Assembly: GCA_017452265.1 (NCBI GenBank)
Contig: JAFTMS010000031.1
Span: 124,001-188,000, forward strand
DNA length: 64,000 nucleotides
From: Bacteroidales bacterium
GTDB taxonomy: Bacteria; Bacteroidota; Bacteroidia; Bacteroidales; UBA932
Reading direction: 5' to 3'
Part shown: one piece after another, positions 53,604-62,195 of the stretch
Layout of the letters: each line of letters opens with the position of its first letter
Numbering within the stretch: the first letter of the stretch is position 1
The notes under the pieces: generated by a model
Databases searched by the model: none
Told to the model about the DNA's origin: nothing
What the model saw: the letters and a program-made list of their open reading frames with translations, nothing else
Position numbers and translations under genes: made by a program

Positions 53604-53611
53604 CAAATATA
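53604..53611 (-). promoter_or_regulatory. -7 box of the candidate structured RNA
   Basis: TATATTTG on the minus strand, an exact consensus -7 box; no clear -33 TTTG at 19 bases. Transcription would start near 53597. Confidence 0.6.
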
Positions 53612-53694
53612 GTAAATTTTCATATAAAATCGGTTGATGCCCGGTCATGACTGTGGTTTTTTGTGGTTTTTTACGCAAATCGCCGTCTAAATGT

Positions 53695-53702
53695 TATATT
53701 TG
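53695..53702 (+). promoter_or_regulatory. -7 box of lgt
   Basis: TATATTTG, 20 bases before the lgt ATG, implying a leader of about 14 bases. The upstream region is T-rich but lacks an exact TTTG at the expected spacing. Confidence 0.6.
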
Positions 53703-53722
53703 CAGGCTAAAACGTTAAGATT

Positions 53723-54604
53723 ATGTTTGAGACATTGGCAGTGCACTGGCACATGAATCCGGAGATATTCCATATCGGGGGGCTTTCGCTCAGATGGTAT
53801 TCTGTACTTTTCGTTTCCGGGTTCATCATCGGATGGTTCATATTCAAGTGGTTCTTCAAAAAGGAGGGCGTGCCTGAGAAGCTGCTTGACCCGCTTCTTT
53901 ATACGCTCCTGATAGGAACGATCGTAGGTTCTCGTCTCGGCCACTGCCTCTTCTATCAGCCGGATTACTATCTCGGCAGCTGGGAGGGCTTTCTGGAGAT
54001 ATTCATGCCGTGGAAAGGCGGACTTGCCAGCCACGGGGGCACGATAGCGCTCTTCATAGCAATGTGGTGGTTTGCAAGGCATTACGGCAGGAAATATGAT
54101 TTTGATTTCCTTTGGATTCTCGACCGCCTCTGCATCACGGTCTGCTTTGCCGGAGCCCTTATCCGTCTCGGAAATCTCTGTAACTCAGAGATATACGGTG
54201 ATGTGACGACTCTTCCATGGGGCTTCATCTACGAACTTCGTGGCGAGACGCTTCCGAAGCATCCGACTCAGCTTTACGAGGCGCTCAGCTACACGATTCT
54301 CGGCATCATCCTCCTCTGGGTGTACAGAAAGAAGTTGGACAAGGTGTATCGCGGATTCTTCATCGGGGTGTTCTTCATCGGATGCTTCGGGATGCGCTTC
54401 CTCATTGAATTCATAAAGGAGCCTCAGGTCGGTTTTGAGGAGGGGATGCTTCTGAACATGGGGCAGCTTCTGAGCATACCGTTCGTCCTGCTGGGCATAG
54501 GATTCCTGATATACAGTAATATCAAGAAGGAGCCTGCGGCGATAGTGCATCAGCAGAAGCAGAAGGCGGCGCCGACGCACTTGGCCAGAAGCGTGGCGAA
54601 ATAA
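53723..54604 (+). CDS. lgt: Prolipoprotein diacylglyceryl transferase
   Basis: 293 residues with seven membrane spans. Family markers: LRWYSVLFVSGFIIGW at the start, GSRLGHCLFYQPDYY, the catalytic-region GGLASHGG, FAGALIRLGNLCNSEIYG with the Lgt signature, and HPTQLYEALSY. Lgt attaches diacylglyceryl to the lipobox Cys of every lipoprotein, including the many encoded in this window. It is a single gene with its own promoter and a weak terminator behind it. Confidence 0.97.
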   Translation: MFETLAVHWHMNPEIFHIGGLSLRWYSVLFVSGFIIGWFIFKWFFKKEGVPEKLLDPLLYTLLIGTIVGSRLGHCLFYQPDYYLGSWEGFLEIFMPWKGGLASHGGTIALFIAMWWFARHYGRKYDFDFLWILDRLCITVCFAGALIRLGNLCNSEIYGDVTTLPWGFIYELRGETLPKHPTQLYEALSYTILGIILLWVYRKKLDKVYRGFFIGVFFIGCFGMRFLIEFIKEPQVGFEEGMLLNMGQLLSIPFVLLGIGFLIYSNIKKEPAAIVHQQKQKAAPTHLARSVAK

Positions 54605-54626
54605 AGTCATGGCATCATATCCGGTC

Positions 54627-54660
54627 CGGAAGCGTTCTCTTTACAGCACTTCCGAACTTT
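54627..54660 (+). terminator. Weak terminator after lgt
   Basis: CGGAAG (54627-54632) and CTTCCG (54649-54654) enclose a 16-base loop, followed by AAC and five T residues. Confidence 0.45.
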
Positions 54661-54774
54661 TTGTCAATAAAGGCCTAAATTCTGGCCAACAATGCCATAT
54701 GTTTCAGTAATATATGCTCATGGTGCGATTATTGCATGAGTAGCCCTCTTGCAAATTAATAGTGAAATAAACAG

Positions 54775-56340
54775 ATGAAAAAAACAACGGTAACAACGGT
54801 GATTCTTGCAGGCATTCTTCTGGCACCGTCCGCTGCCTGGGCGCAGTACAGGACAAAAAATGAGCCAGAAGAGACACCGAAGACGGAAACCGAGCTTATT
54901 CTTGAGCAGGCATCCTCTTCCGAGACCCCTGTCATAATCACTTTGGAGCAGGCGCTCGAGATTGCATTGAGCGAAAACGTGTCGGTCAAGGTGGCTGACA
55001 TGGAGATTCAGAGGACGGAGTATGCCAAGAAGGGCAGCTATGCCTCACTTTTTCCGCAGATTGACGCATCGGGTTCTTACCAGAGGACAATCAAGAAACA
55101 GGTCATGTATATGGACTTTGACATGAGCTCCATCATGGGAGGCGGCGGAACGGACATTCCCGGCGGCAGCACCGATGGTACGACCGACGGCGCGACTGAC
55201 GGCACGACAGGCGGCGTGACGGACGGCAGCACGCCATCCGGTGACCAGTCTGCCTCATCAGGCAGTTCGTCCGGCAGCTCATCAGGCGGCGGACTTGAAG
55301 TCGGACGTCTCAACACCATCGGCATAGGCGTTTCTGCCTCGATGCCGCTTGTCAATGCACAGCTTTGGAAAAGCCTCAAGATTTCAGGCATGGATGTGGA
55401 GCTTGCGGTCGAGAAGGCAAGGGCTTCACGCCTGGACATGGTGACGCAGGTCAAGAACGCATATTTCGCGACGCTTCTCGCAAAGGAGGCTTTCAACGTA
55501 TATAAGGAGGTCTATGAAAACGCAGTTCAGAACTATGGCGAGACTGAAAAGAAGTATAATGCCCAGAAGGCATCGGAAATGGAGCTGCTGAGGGCGAAGA
55601 CGACGGTGGCGAATGCCATCCCGAATGTGTACAATGCCGAAAGTTCGGTCATTCTGGCCCTGTGGCAGCTCAAGGCAGTCCTCGGTGTGGATCTCGACAT
55701 GAACATCGACATCGCCGGAGCGCTTGAGGATTATTCGCAGCAGATGTTCTACGACATCCATCAGCACGACAGCATCTCCCTCGACAGGAACACGACGATG
55801 AAGCAGCTTGCCATCCAGGCTGAGCAGCTCGCTGAGAACATCAAGCTCCAGAAATATGCGAACATCCCGTCGCTTGCCGTTGCATTCAACTTCACCTTCA
55901 GCACGATGGCCAACGACGTGTCCTTCAGCCAGATGCAGTGGACTCCGTATTCATATGTGGGCCTCAGCCTCAATATCCCGATCTTCGCTGGCGGAAAGCG
56001 TTACCAGGCCATCCGTCAGGCCAAGAACCAGTACCAGCAGGTGCAGCTCCAGACGGTGAACACCGAAAGACAGCTCAAAATCGCCATCAGGCAGAGCCTC
56101 AACACCATGGAGACGAACATGAAGAGCTACTATGCGGCGAAGGATGCTGTAGCGGCGGCGCAGAAGGGTTACGACATCACGGAGAAATCGTATCAGGTGG
56201 GACGCAGCACGCTTCTCGAACTCAACGACGCCCAGCTGGCGCTCACGCAGGCCAAGCTTTCGGAATCACAGGCCATATACAATTTCGTGACGGCGAAGGC
56301 GCAGCTCGAACAGACCCTCGGTCAGGATTTCATTCAGTAG
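54775..56340 (+). CDS. TolC-family outer-membrane efflux channel
   Basis: 521 residues with a signal peptide and two outer-membrane efflux protein repeats, each starting with the usual LEQALEIALSENVSVKVADM-type helix. The repeats form the barrel and the long periplasmic coiled tunnel, ending in AKAQLEQTLGQDF. Residues about 122-175 are an unusual low-complexity insert of Gly, Ser, Thr and Asp (repeating TDGTTDG, then SSGSSSG) that replaces a barrel loop and is probably exposed outside the cell. It is the first gene of the tripartite RND operon (TolC, adaptor, pump, PG0541-type). Confidence 0.95.
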   Translation: MKKTTVTTVILAGILLAPSAAWAQYRTKNEPEETPKTETELILEQASSSETPVIITLEQALEIALSENVSVKVADMEIQRTEYAKKGSYASLFPQIDASGSYQRTIKKQVMYMDFDMSSIMGGGGTDIPGGSTDGTTDGATDGTTGGVTDGSTPSGDQSASSGSSSGSSSGGGLEVGRLNTIGIGVSASMPLVNAQLWKSLKISGMDVELAVEKARASRLDMVTQVKNAYFATLLAKEAFNVYKEVYENAVQNYGETEKKYNAQKASEMELLRAKTTVANAIPNVYNAESSVILALWQLKAVLGVDLDMNIDIAGALEDYSQQMFYDIHQHDSISLDRNTTMKQLAIQAEQLAENIKLQKYANIPSLAVAFNFTFSTMANDVSFSQMQWTPYSYVGLSLNIPIFAGGKRYQAIRQAKNQYQQVQLQTVNTERQLKIAIRQSLNTMETNMKSYYAAKDAVAAAQKGYDITEKSYQVGRSTLLELNDAQLALTQAKLSESQAIYNFVTAKAQLEQTLGQDFIQ

Positions 56341-56381
56341 AGTCCGGGCAGAAATCCATCAGAATAAAATAAAGGTAATAT

Positions 56382-57413
56382 ATGAAGACAATTTTCAGAA
56401 CAATGTTGATTGCCGGCGCTGTCGTCATGGCGGCAGGCTGCGGCAACAGCGGCAACAAGGCCGCTGAGCAGACGGTGGCTGCTGTGGAAGAGGCTCCATC
56501 GGTTTCAGTGGAACAGGTGACGGTGCGTGAAGTGCCTCAGAATGCGACATATACATCTACGGTCCAGGCATATGTGAAGAACAATATCGCTCCGCAGATG
56601 ACAGGACGTATAACGAAGATCAATGCGGAAATCGGAGATTTCGTGACCAAGGGTCAGGTGCTTGCGGAAATCGACAAGGTGCAGCTCCTCCAGTCGCAGC
56701 TCCAGCTCCAGAACCAGGAGGTCGAGCTTGCGCGTCTGAAGTCCCTCTACGAGGCCGGCGGCCTTTCAAAGTCGGATCTCGATGCCATAGAGCTTCAGTA
56801 CAACGTGACGAAGGCGCAGATGGAGAACCTTCTTGAGAACACGGTGCTCCGTTCTCCGGTGGACGGTGTCGTGACAGCACGTAACTATGACCAGGGCGAC
56901 ATGTATTCGATGAGCGCACCTATATATACTGTAGAGCAGATTGTGCCTGTTAAACTTCTCGTGGGCATCTCGGAGTCGGACTACACGAAGGTGAAGAAAG
57001 GTGACTCCGTGGAGATTACGGTGGATGCTGTTCCGGGAAAGACCTTCCACGGAAAGATCGAGAAGATCTATCCTACGATAGACCCGGCGACACGTACGTT
57101 CACCGTCGAAGTGGTCATTGACAACAGCTACAAGACTCTCCGTCCGGGCATGTTCGCACGTGTCAACGTGAATTTCGGTTCGAACAACAACGTCGTTATT
57201 CCTGATGTGGCTGTCGTAAAGCAGCAGGGTTCGGGCGAAAGGTTCGTGTATATCCTCAACGACGATAATACGGTTACATACCAGAAGGTGGTTCTCGGTC
57301 GCCGCATGGGTGCCGAATATGAGGTGCTTGAGGGCGTTGAGGATGGTGCAAAGGTCGTTACAGGTGGCCAGATCAGGCTCAAGGACGGCATAAAGGTTAC
57401 GGTAAACAAGTAA
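56382..57413 (+). CDS. RND efflux periplasmic adaptor subunit
   Basis: 343 residues; lipobox MAAGC, so anchored as a lipoprotein. The adaptor plan is complete: lipoyl-like halves (APQMTGRITKINAEIGDFVT and VLRSPVDGVVTARNYDQGD) separated by a coiled hairpin (QLQNQEVELARLKSLYEAGG), a beta-barrel domain (VKLLVGISESDYTKVKKGDS) and a membrane-proximal part (LRPGMFARVNVNF). It links the inner-membrane pump to the TolC channel. The gaps are 41 bases before and 7 after. Confidence 0.95.
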   Translation: MKTIFRTMLIAGAVVMAAGCGNSGNKAAEQTVAAVEEAPSVSVEQVTVREVPQNATYTSTVQAYVKNNIAPQMTGRITKINAEIGDFVTKGQVLAEIDKVQLLQSQLQLQNQEVELARLKSLYEAGGLSKSDLDAIELQYNVTKAQMENLLENTVLRSPVDGVVTARNYDQGDMYSMSAPIYTVEQIVPVKLLVGISESDYTKVKKGDSVEITVDAVPGKTFHGKIEKIYPTIDPATRTFTVEVVIDNSYKTLRPGMFARVNVNFGSNNNVVIPDVAVVKQQGSGERFVYILNDDNTVTYQKVVLGRRMGAEYEVLEGVEDGAKVVTGGQIRLKDGIKVTVNK

Positions 57414-57420
57414 AAGGAAT

Positions 57421-60400
57421 ATGAGCATTTACAGAAAAGCGGTCAACAACCCGGTCACCACGGCGCTGATCTTCATCGCGCTGATGATCTTCGGTGTGTT
57501 CTCGCTTATAAACATATCATTGGACAGGTTCCCTAAGTTCGATGCGAACGTCGTGATGGTCATGTCATCATATCCGGGAGCCAGTGCGGAGGATATCGAG
57601 ACCAACCTTACAAAGGTGCTCGAGAACTCCTTGAACGGTGTGAGCGACCTCAAGAATCTGAGTTCGACTTCAAAGGAAAACATTTCCCTCATCACCCTCG
57701 AATTCGTTGAAGGTGTGGACATAGACGTCGCGACAAACGATGTCAGGGACAAACTCGACATGGTGAATTCCGTCCTTCCTGACGGGGCTTCGCTGCCGAT
57801 CATCTTCAAGTTCAGTGCGGATGACATGCCTATCATGATCATGGCCGCCACAGCAGACGAGAGCCTTCAGGCTCTGGAGAAGATACTTGATGACAAGGTG
57901 GCGACACCGCTTGCACGTGTTTCAGGCGTAGGTACTGTGTCGATCGCCGGTGCCCCTAAGCGTGAGATCCAGGTGTATTGCGACCCTAACAAGCTTGAGG
58001 CATACGGCCTTACGGTCGCAGGAATATCAAGTGTCATCGCCGCTGAAAACAGAAATGTGCCTTCGGGTACGATCGACATAGGTTCGAACGCATACTCGCT
58101 CCGCGTGGAGAAGGAGTTCACATCGGCAGATCAGATGCTTGACGTCGTTGTCGGACATGTGAACGGCAAGACAATCTACCTGCGTGACGTGGCGCGCGTC
58201 GTTGACGGAGTGGAGGAGAGGTATCAGGAGGCTTATGTGAATGGTGTCCAGGGTGCACAGATAGTCATCCAGAAGCAGGCCGATGCCAATACGGTCAATG
58301 TGATCAAGGGCATCAAGAAGGAAATGAAAAAGATTGAGAAGAATCTGCCTTCAGATATCGAGATCAGGACTGTCGTGGATAGTTCCGACAACATCCTCAA
58401 TACTCTTAATTCCTTGAAGGAGACCATTCTCGTTACCTTCCTCATAGTGATGCTGATCGTTTACCTCTTCCTCGGAAGATGGCGTGCGACATTCATCATC
58501 GTGCTATCCATCCCTATCTCGCTTCTCGCATCACTTATGTATCTGTGGGCGACAGGGAACACCTTGAACATCGTTTCGATGTCGGCACTTTCCATCGCCA
58601 TAGGTATGGTTGTCGACGACGCCATTGTGGTGCTTGAGAATATCTCTACCCATCTGGAAAGGGGAGCCAAGCCGAAGGAAGCCGCTGTCCACGCGACTCA
58701 GGAGGTGGGTATTTCCGTGATCGCCTCTACTCTGACAATGCTGGCCGTCTTCCTCCCTCTGACCATGATCAAGGGTATGGCCGGTCTCATGTTCAAGCAG
58801 TTGGGATGGATCACGAGCATCATCATGATAGTTTCCACTGTCGGTGCGCTTACTCTTATCCCTATGCTCTGTTCGCAGTTCCTGCGCTTCAAGCCTAAGA
58901 CAGGTAAGGTCCATGACCTGATCTTTGGAAACTTCAGCAGATTCATCGACTGGATATCAAGGGGCTATGGTCACCTTATCAACTGGTGTATAGGTCATAG
59001 GACGATAGTTGTGATGATTTCGCTTGTTGTCTTTGTCGGTACTGTAGGATTGATAGGCCCACGTATCAAGACTGAATTCATGCCTAAGTCCGATGACGGA
59101 CGTATAACCCTTCAGCTCGAACTTCCTGCGGGTACGGGTCAGGACATCACAAGAAACATCGCGCATGAACTTCATGCAAAGTTCACGGATGCTGTTCCGG
59201 AACTTGTGAACGTGTCGTACTCACTCGGTCAGGCGGATTCAGACAACGCTTTCGCATCCATGCAGAACAACGGTACCCATGTCGTTTCCTACAACATCAA
59301 TGTCGGAAGTATGGAAGACCGTGAGAGATCAGTGTCTGATATTGCTGATGTGATAAGGGGTATTCTGGCCGACTATCCTGAGTTCAAGAAGGTACGCGTG
59401 ACGGAAGGTGGCGGCGGAATGGGTGGAGCGTCTACCGTGGATATTGAGATCTATGGATACGATTTCGAGACTACAGACCGTGTCGCAAAGGAGGTGCAGG
59501 CGAAGATGCTTGCAGACGGCAACTTCTCGCAGGTGCTTCTTAGCCGTGATGAGTATACGCCTGAGTATCAGGTGGATTTCGACCGTGAGAAGCTGGCTTT
59601 GAACGGCCTTAACAGCACTACGGCCGCTTCATATCTCAGCGCAGCCATGAACGGTTCTACCCAGTCCTTCTATCGTGAAGACGGAGATGAGTATGATATC
59701 CGTGTGCGTTATGCTCCTGAGTTCCGCACCAGCACGGAGGATATAGAGAACATCATCATATACAACAATATGGGCAAGGGTGTAAGAATCAAGGATGTCG
59801 GTACTGTCATCGAGACTCTGACCCCACCTTCGATCCAGAGAAAGAACCGTGAGCGTCTCATCACCGTATCCGGTGTGGTTGCCAATGGAGTGGCCCTTTC
59901 CGATGCTGTGGCTTCGACTGACGTCATTCTTGCAGATACAGATATCCCTTCTGAACTTTCTGTGGAGATCGGCGGTTCTTATGAAGACCAGCAGGATATG
60001 TTCGGAGACCTCATAATGCTCCTTGTGATGATCGTCATCCTTGTGTACATCGTGATGGCTTCGCAGTTTGAATCATTCATGAGTCCGTTCGTGATCATGT
60101 TCTCGATTCCGTTTGCTTTCGTAGGAGTGCTCCTCGGACTTTGGGTGACCGGCACCCCTCTCGGTACGATGGGTATGATCGGAATCCTCATCCTCATGGG
60201 TATTGTGGTGAAGAACGGTATCGTGCTCATCGACTACACCATCCTCATGCGTGAGAGGGGCAAGAGTGTCGCGGAGGCATCTGTTATTGCAGCGAAGTCC
60301 CGTCTCCGTCCTATCCTCATGACCACCCTTACCACCGTTCTCGGTATGGTTCCTATGGCGATCGGTACAGGTGAGGGTTCTGAGATGTGGCGTTCGCTCG

Positions 60401-60525
60401 GTATGGTCGTGGCATGGGGTCTGTCGATATCGACTCTCGTCACCCTTGTGATCATCCCTACCCTCTATGCATCGATGGCTTCATGGCAGGAGCGTCGTGC
60501 CGCTAAGAAACTCGCAAAATCTTGA
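57421..60525 (+). CDS. RND efflux pump (AcrB/HAE-1 family)
   Basis: 1034 residues with twelve membrane spans and two large periplasmic domains. Typical segments are LDRFPKFDANVVMVMSSYPG near the start, SIAIGMVVDDAIVVLENIS in span 4 with the proton-relay Asp pair, and GMIGILILMGIVVKNGIVLI in the second half. It exports drugs, bile acids or similar amphiphiles using proton motive force; the substrate is not readable. It lies 7 bases after the adaptor gene and is followed by the 142-bp tandem duplication before the PG0541-type gene. Confidence 0.96.
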   Translation: MSIYRKAVNNPVTTALIFIALMIFGVFSLINISLDRFPKFDANVVMVMSSYPGASAEDIETNLTKVLENSLNGVSDLKNLSSTSKENISLITLEFVEGVDIDVATNDVRDKLDMVNSVLPDGASLPIIFKFSADDMPIMIMAATADESLQALEKILDDKVATPLARVSGVGTVSIAGAPKREIQVYCDPNKLEAYGLTVAGISSVIAAENRNVPSGTIDIGSNAYSLRVEKEFTSADQMLDVVVGHVNGKTIYLRDVARVVDGVEERYQEAYVNGVQGAQIVIQKQADANTVNVIKGIKKEMKKIEKNLPSDIEIRTVVDSSDNILNTLNSLKETILVTFLIVMLIVYLFLGRWRATFIIVLSIPISLLASLMYLWATGNTLNIVSMSALSIAIGMVVDDAIVVLENISTHLERGAKPKEAAVHATQEVGISVIASTLTMLAVFLPLTMIKGMAGLMFKQLGWITSIIMIVSTVGALTLIPMLCSQFLRFKPKTGKVHDLIFGNFSRFIDWISRGYGHLINWCIGHRTIVVMISLVVFVGTVGLIGPRIKTEFMPKSDDGRITLQLELPAGTGQDITRNIAHELHAKFTDAVPELVNVSYSLGQADSDNAFASMQNNGTHVVSYNINVGSMEDRERSVSDIADVIRGILADYPEFKKVRVTEGGGGMGGASTVDIEIYGYDFETTDRVAKEVQAKMLADGNFSQVLLSRDEYTPEYQVDFDREKLALNGLNSTTAASYLSAAMNGSTQSFYREDGDEYDIRVRYAPEFRTSTEDIENIIIYNNMGKGVRIKDVGTVIETLTPPSIQRKNRERLITVSGVVANGVALSDAVASTDVILADTDIPSELSVEIGGSYEDQQDMFGDLIMLLVMIVILVYIVMASQFESFMSPFVIMFSIPFAFVGVLLGLWVTGTPLGTMGMIGILILMGIVVKNGIVLIDYTILMRERGKSVAEASVIAAKSRLRPILMTTLTTVLGMVPMAIGTGEGSEMWRSLGMVVAWGLSISTLVTLVIIPTLYASMASWQERRAAKKLAKS

Positions 60526-60536
60526 TGAATAAGGAA

Positions 60537-60833
60537 ATAAAGTAGAAAACTTTGAGCGAAGCGAAAGCAAGTCCTCCTCCCGAGGAGGAGGATTTAGGAG
60601 GAGGGTAACGTATATGATTTTTTATATTTATGTACGCCCTCGGATAAAGTGACAAGTAATCTGCTGACAAACAAAGAGATAAAGTGGAAAACTTTGAGCG
60701 AAGCGAAAGCAAGTCCTCCTCCCGAGGAGGAGGATTTAGGAGGAGGGTAACGTATATGATTTTTCATATTTATGTACGCCCTCGGATAAAGTGACAAGTA
60801 ATCTGCTGACAAACAAAGAGATAAAGTGGAAAA
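60537..60833. repeat. 142-bp tandem duplication with hairpins
   Basis: The units 60537-60678 and 60679-60820 are almost identical (I count two substitutions), and the first 13 bases of a third unit follow (60821-60833), running directly into the next ATG. Each unit holds a hairpin TCCTCCTCC, CGA, GGAGGAGGA (first at 60572-60592) followed by TTTAGGAGG. The near identity points to a recent duplication. It fills the 310-base gap inside the RND operon; I find no gene there. Confidence 0.9.
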
Positions 60834-60835
60834 AT

Positions 60836-61129
60836 ATGAAAGGAATTTTTATAGCATACGACCAGGCCTACAACATGGAAGTGGCCGACGCCCTCAATGA
60901 CCTCGGAGTGAAAGGCTTCACGATGTGGCAGGACATAGCCGGCTGCGGCAGCGAGACCGGTGAGCCACATCTCGGAAACCATGCATGGCCGACAATGAAC
61001 AACGCCATACTGACATTTGTTCCCGATGAGACTGTGGACGACATCCTTGCGAAGCTGAGGGCAATGGACGAGGAAACTCCTGACCTCGGTCTGCGTGCCT
61101 TTGCGTGGAACGTAGAGAAATCATATTAA
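60836..61129 (+). CDS. PG0541-family transporter-associated protein
   Basis: 97 residues from the ATG at 60836, next to the partial third repeat; in-frame codons upstream are repeat sequence. It is a small cytoplasmic alpha/beta protein of PII-like size (MKGIFIAYDQAYNMEVADAL, GFTMWQDIAGCGSETGEPHL, NAILTFVPDETVDDILAKLR). Porphyromonas gingivalis PG0541 follows an RND pump in the same way, and the family is named for it. It may sense a small molecule and tune the pump; this is inference from the PII-like build and operon position. Confidence 0.85.
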   Translation: MKGIFIAYDQAYNMEVADALNDLGVKGFTMWQDIAGCGSETGEPHLGNHAWPTMNNAILTFVPDETVDDILAKLRAMDEETPDLGLRAFAWNVEKSY

Positions 61130-61145
61130 TTTTCAAGACTTTTTG

Positions 61146-61193
61146 TATTCGACCCGTAAATTTTATATATTTGCGGGTCGAATATTTATTTTT
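61146..61193 (+). terminator. Terminator hairpin that contains the next gene's -7 box
   Basis: TATTCGACCCG (61146-61156) and CGGGTCGAATA (61174-61184) form an 11-bp stem, followed by TTTATTTTT, a good intrinsic terminator for the RND operon. The 17-base loop contains TATATTTG at 61166-61173, an exact -7 box for the barrel gene at 61207. Confidence 0.75.
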
Positions 61194-61206
61194 AAACTAT
61201 ATTGTT

Positions 61207-61866
61207 ATGAAAAAACTTATTGCTTTGTGTGTCGTTGCTGTCCTTTCAGTGGCAGCAGCCACTACTGCTGATGCAGGACGTTTCGGAATCAAGGGAGGCA
61301 TCAATGTGACAAGCCTCGATGTTGAAAACATGGAGTCAATCGGTGCCCTCGGATATTCTGCAGGTATCACATGGCAGTGGAATCTCCCGCTCTGGTTCGC
61401 TATTCAGCCGGATCTCATGTACCACGTGAAGGCGACAAACCTTGATGCGATCGGTTCACAGCTTTCTCTCGGAACTGTCGAGCTTACTCCGAACATCCAG
61501 TGGGGACCGAGATTCGCAAACAAGAACGTGCGTATCTTTGCTCAGGCTTCTCCGTTCATCGGTTATGCCGTGTCAAAGGACGTGACTGCTGGCACCGCAG
61601 GAACGATATCTCCTGAGATTCAGGAAATTCTCGACCAGTATGGCGTAAAGGGAGACTGGACTGCTGCAAACAGATTCACTTACGGTTGCGGTGCAGGTGT
61701 CGGCATCCAGCTCTGGGCTCTTCAGGTTACGGCACAGTATGTGTGGAACTTCGGCAGCCTTACCAACCTCAGCGGAGCTTCATGGGACGACTTCAACGAC
61801 AGTAATTTCGGTGGCTACAACGTGACCGTGGCTCTCATGTTCGGCGGAAAGAAGAAGAACAAATAA
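61207..61866 (+). CDS. PorT-like outer-membrane beta-barrel protein
   Basis: 219 residues from the ATG at 61207, giving a signal peptide ending at TTADA; the longer frame upstream overlaps the terminator and is not used. The pattern FGIKGGINVTSLDV, LWFAIQPDLMYHVKA and FAQASPFIGYAVSKDV belongs to the porin/PorT-type 8-strand barrels. It shares sequence style with the barrel at 62196, two genes on, and the two look like paralogues. Role unknown; possibly a small porin or an envelope structural protein. First gene of a run reaching the window end. Confidence 0.85.
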   Translation: MKKLIALCVVAVLSVAAATTADAGRFGIKGGINVTSLDVENMESIGALGYSAGITWQWNLPLWFAIQPDLMYHVKATNLDAIGSQLSLGTVELTPNIQWGPRFANKNVRIFAQASPFIGYAVSKDVTAGTAGTISPEIQEILDQYGVKGDWTAANRFTYGCGAGVGIQLWALQVTAQYVWNFGSLTNLSGASWDDFNDSNFGGYNVTVALMFGGKKKNK

Positions 61867-61874
61867 ACAGTAAT

Positions 61875-62189
61875 ATGGCAAAAGTAATAACAGATTCGAA
61901 CTTCACGGAGACCCTTAACACCGATATGCCGGTAGTCGTGGACTTCTGGGCGACATGGTGTGGCCCCTGCAAGGCGATAGCTCCAGTTATTGAGGAGGTC
62001 GCTGCAGAGTATGAGGGCAAGGCTGTGGTATGCAAGTGCAACGTCGACGAATGCGACGATGTCCCTATGAACTACGGCATCAGAAGCATCCCGACACTTC
62101 TCTTCTTCAAGAACGGAGAGCTTGTGGACAGACATGTCGGCGTGATTGCTAAGGCAGACCTTGCTGCGAAGATCGATTCTCTCATCTGA
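61875..62189 (+). CDS. trxA: Thioredoxin
   Basis: 104 residues with the active site FWATWCGPCKAIAP (WCGPC near residue 28-32), the cis-Pro segment IRSIPTLLFFKNGE and no signal peptide, so it is cytoplasmic. It reduces disulfides in client proteins using thioredoxin reductase. It has two extra Cys residues (CKCNVDEC) around residues 53-59, which plain thioredoxins lack. It lies 8 bases after one PorT-like gene and 6 before another. Confidence 0.95.
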   Translation: MAKVITDSNFTETLNTDMPVVVDFWATWCGPCKAIAPVIEEVAAEYEGKAVVCKCNVDECDDVPMNYGIRSIPTLLFFKNGELVDRHVGVIAKADLAAKIDSLI

Positions 62190-62195
62190 TTTTTT

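Noticed and set aside
60503..60812. Two almost identical small minus-strand frames of about 70 codons
   Set aside because: They are products of the 142-bp tandem repeat, share its hairpin sequence and have no start signals; treated as non-coding.
60537..60833. Possible CRISPR or other array
   Set aside because: Only two complete units of 142 bp with no unique spacers between short repeats; it is a tandem duplication.
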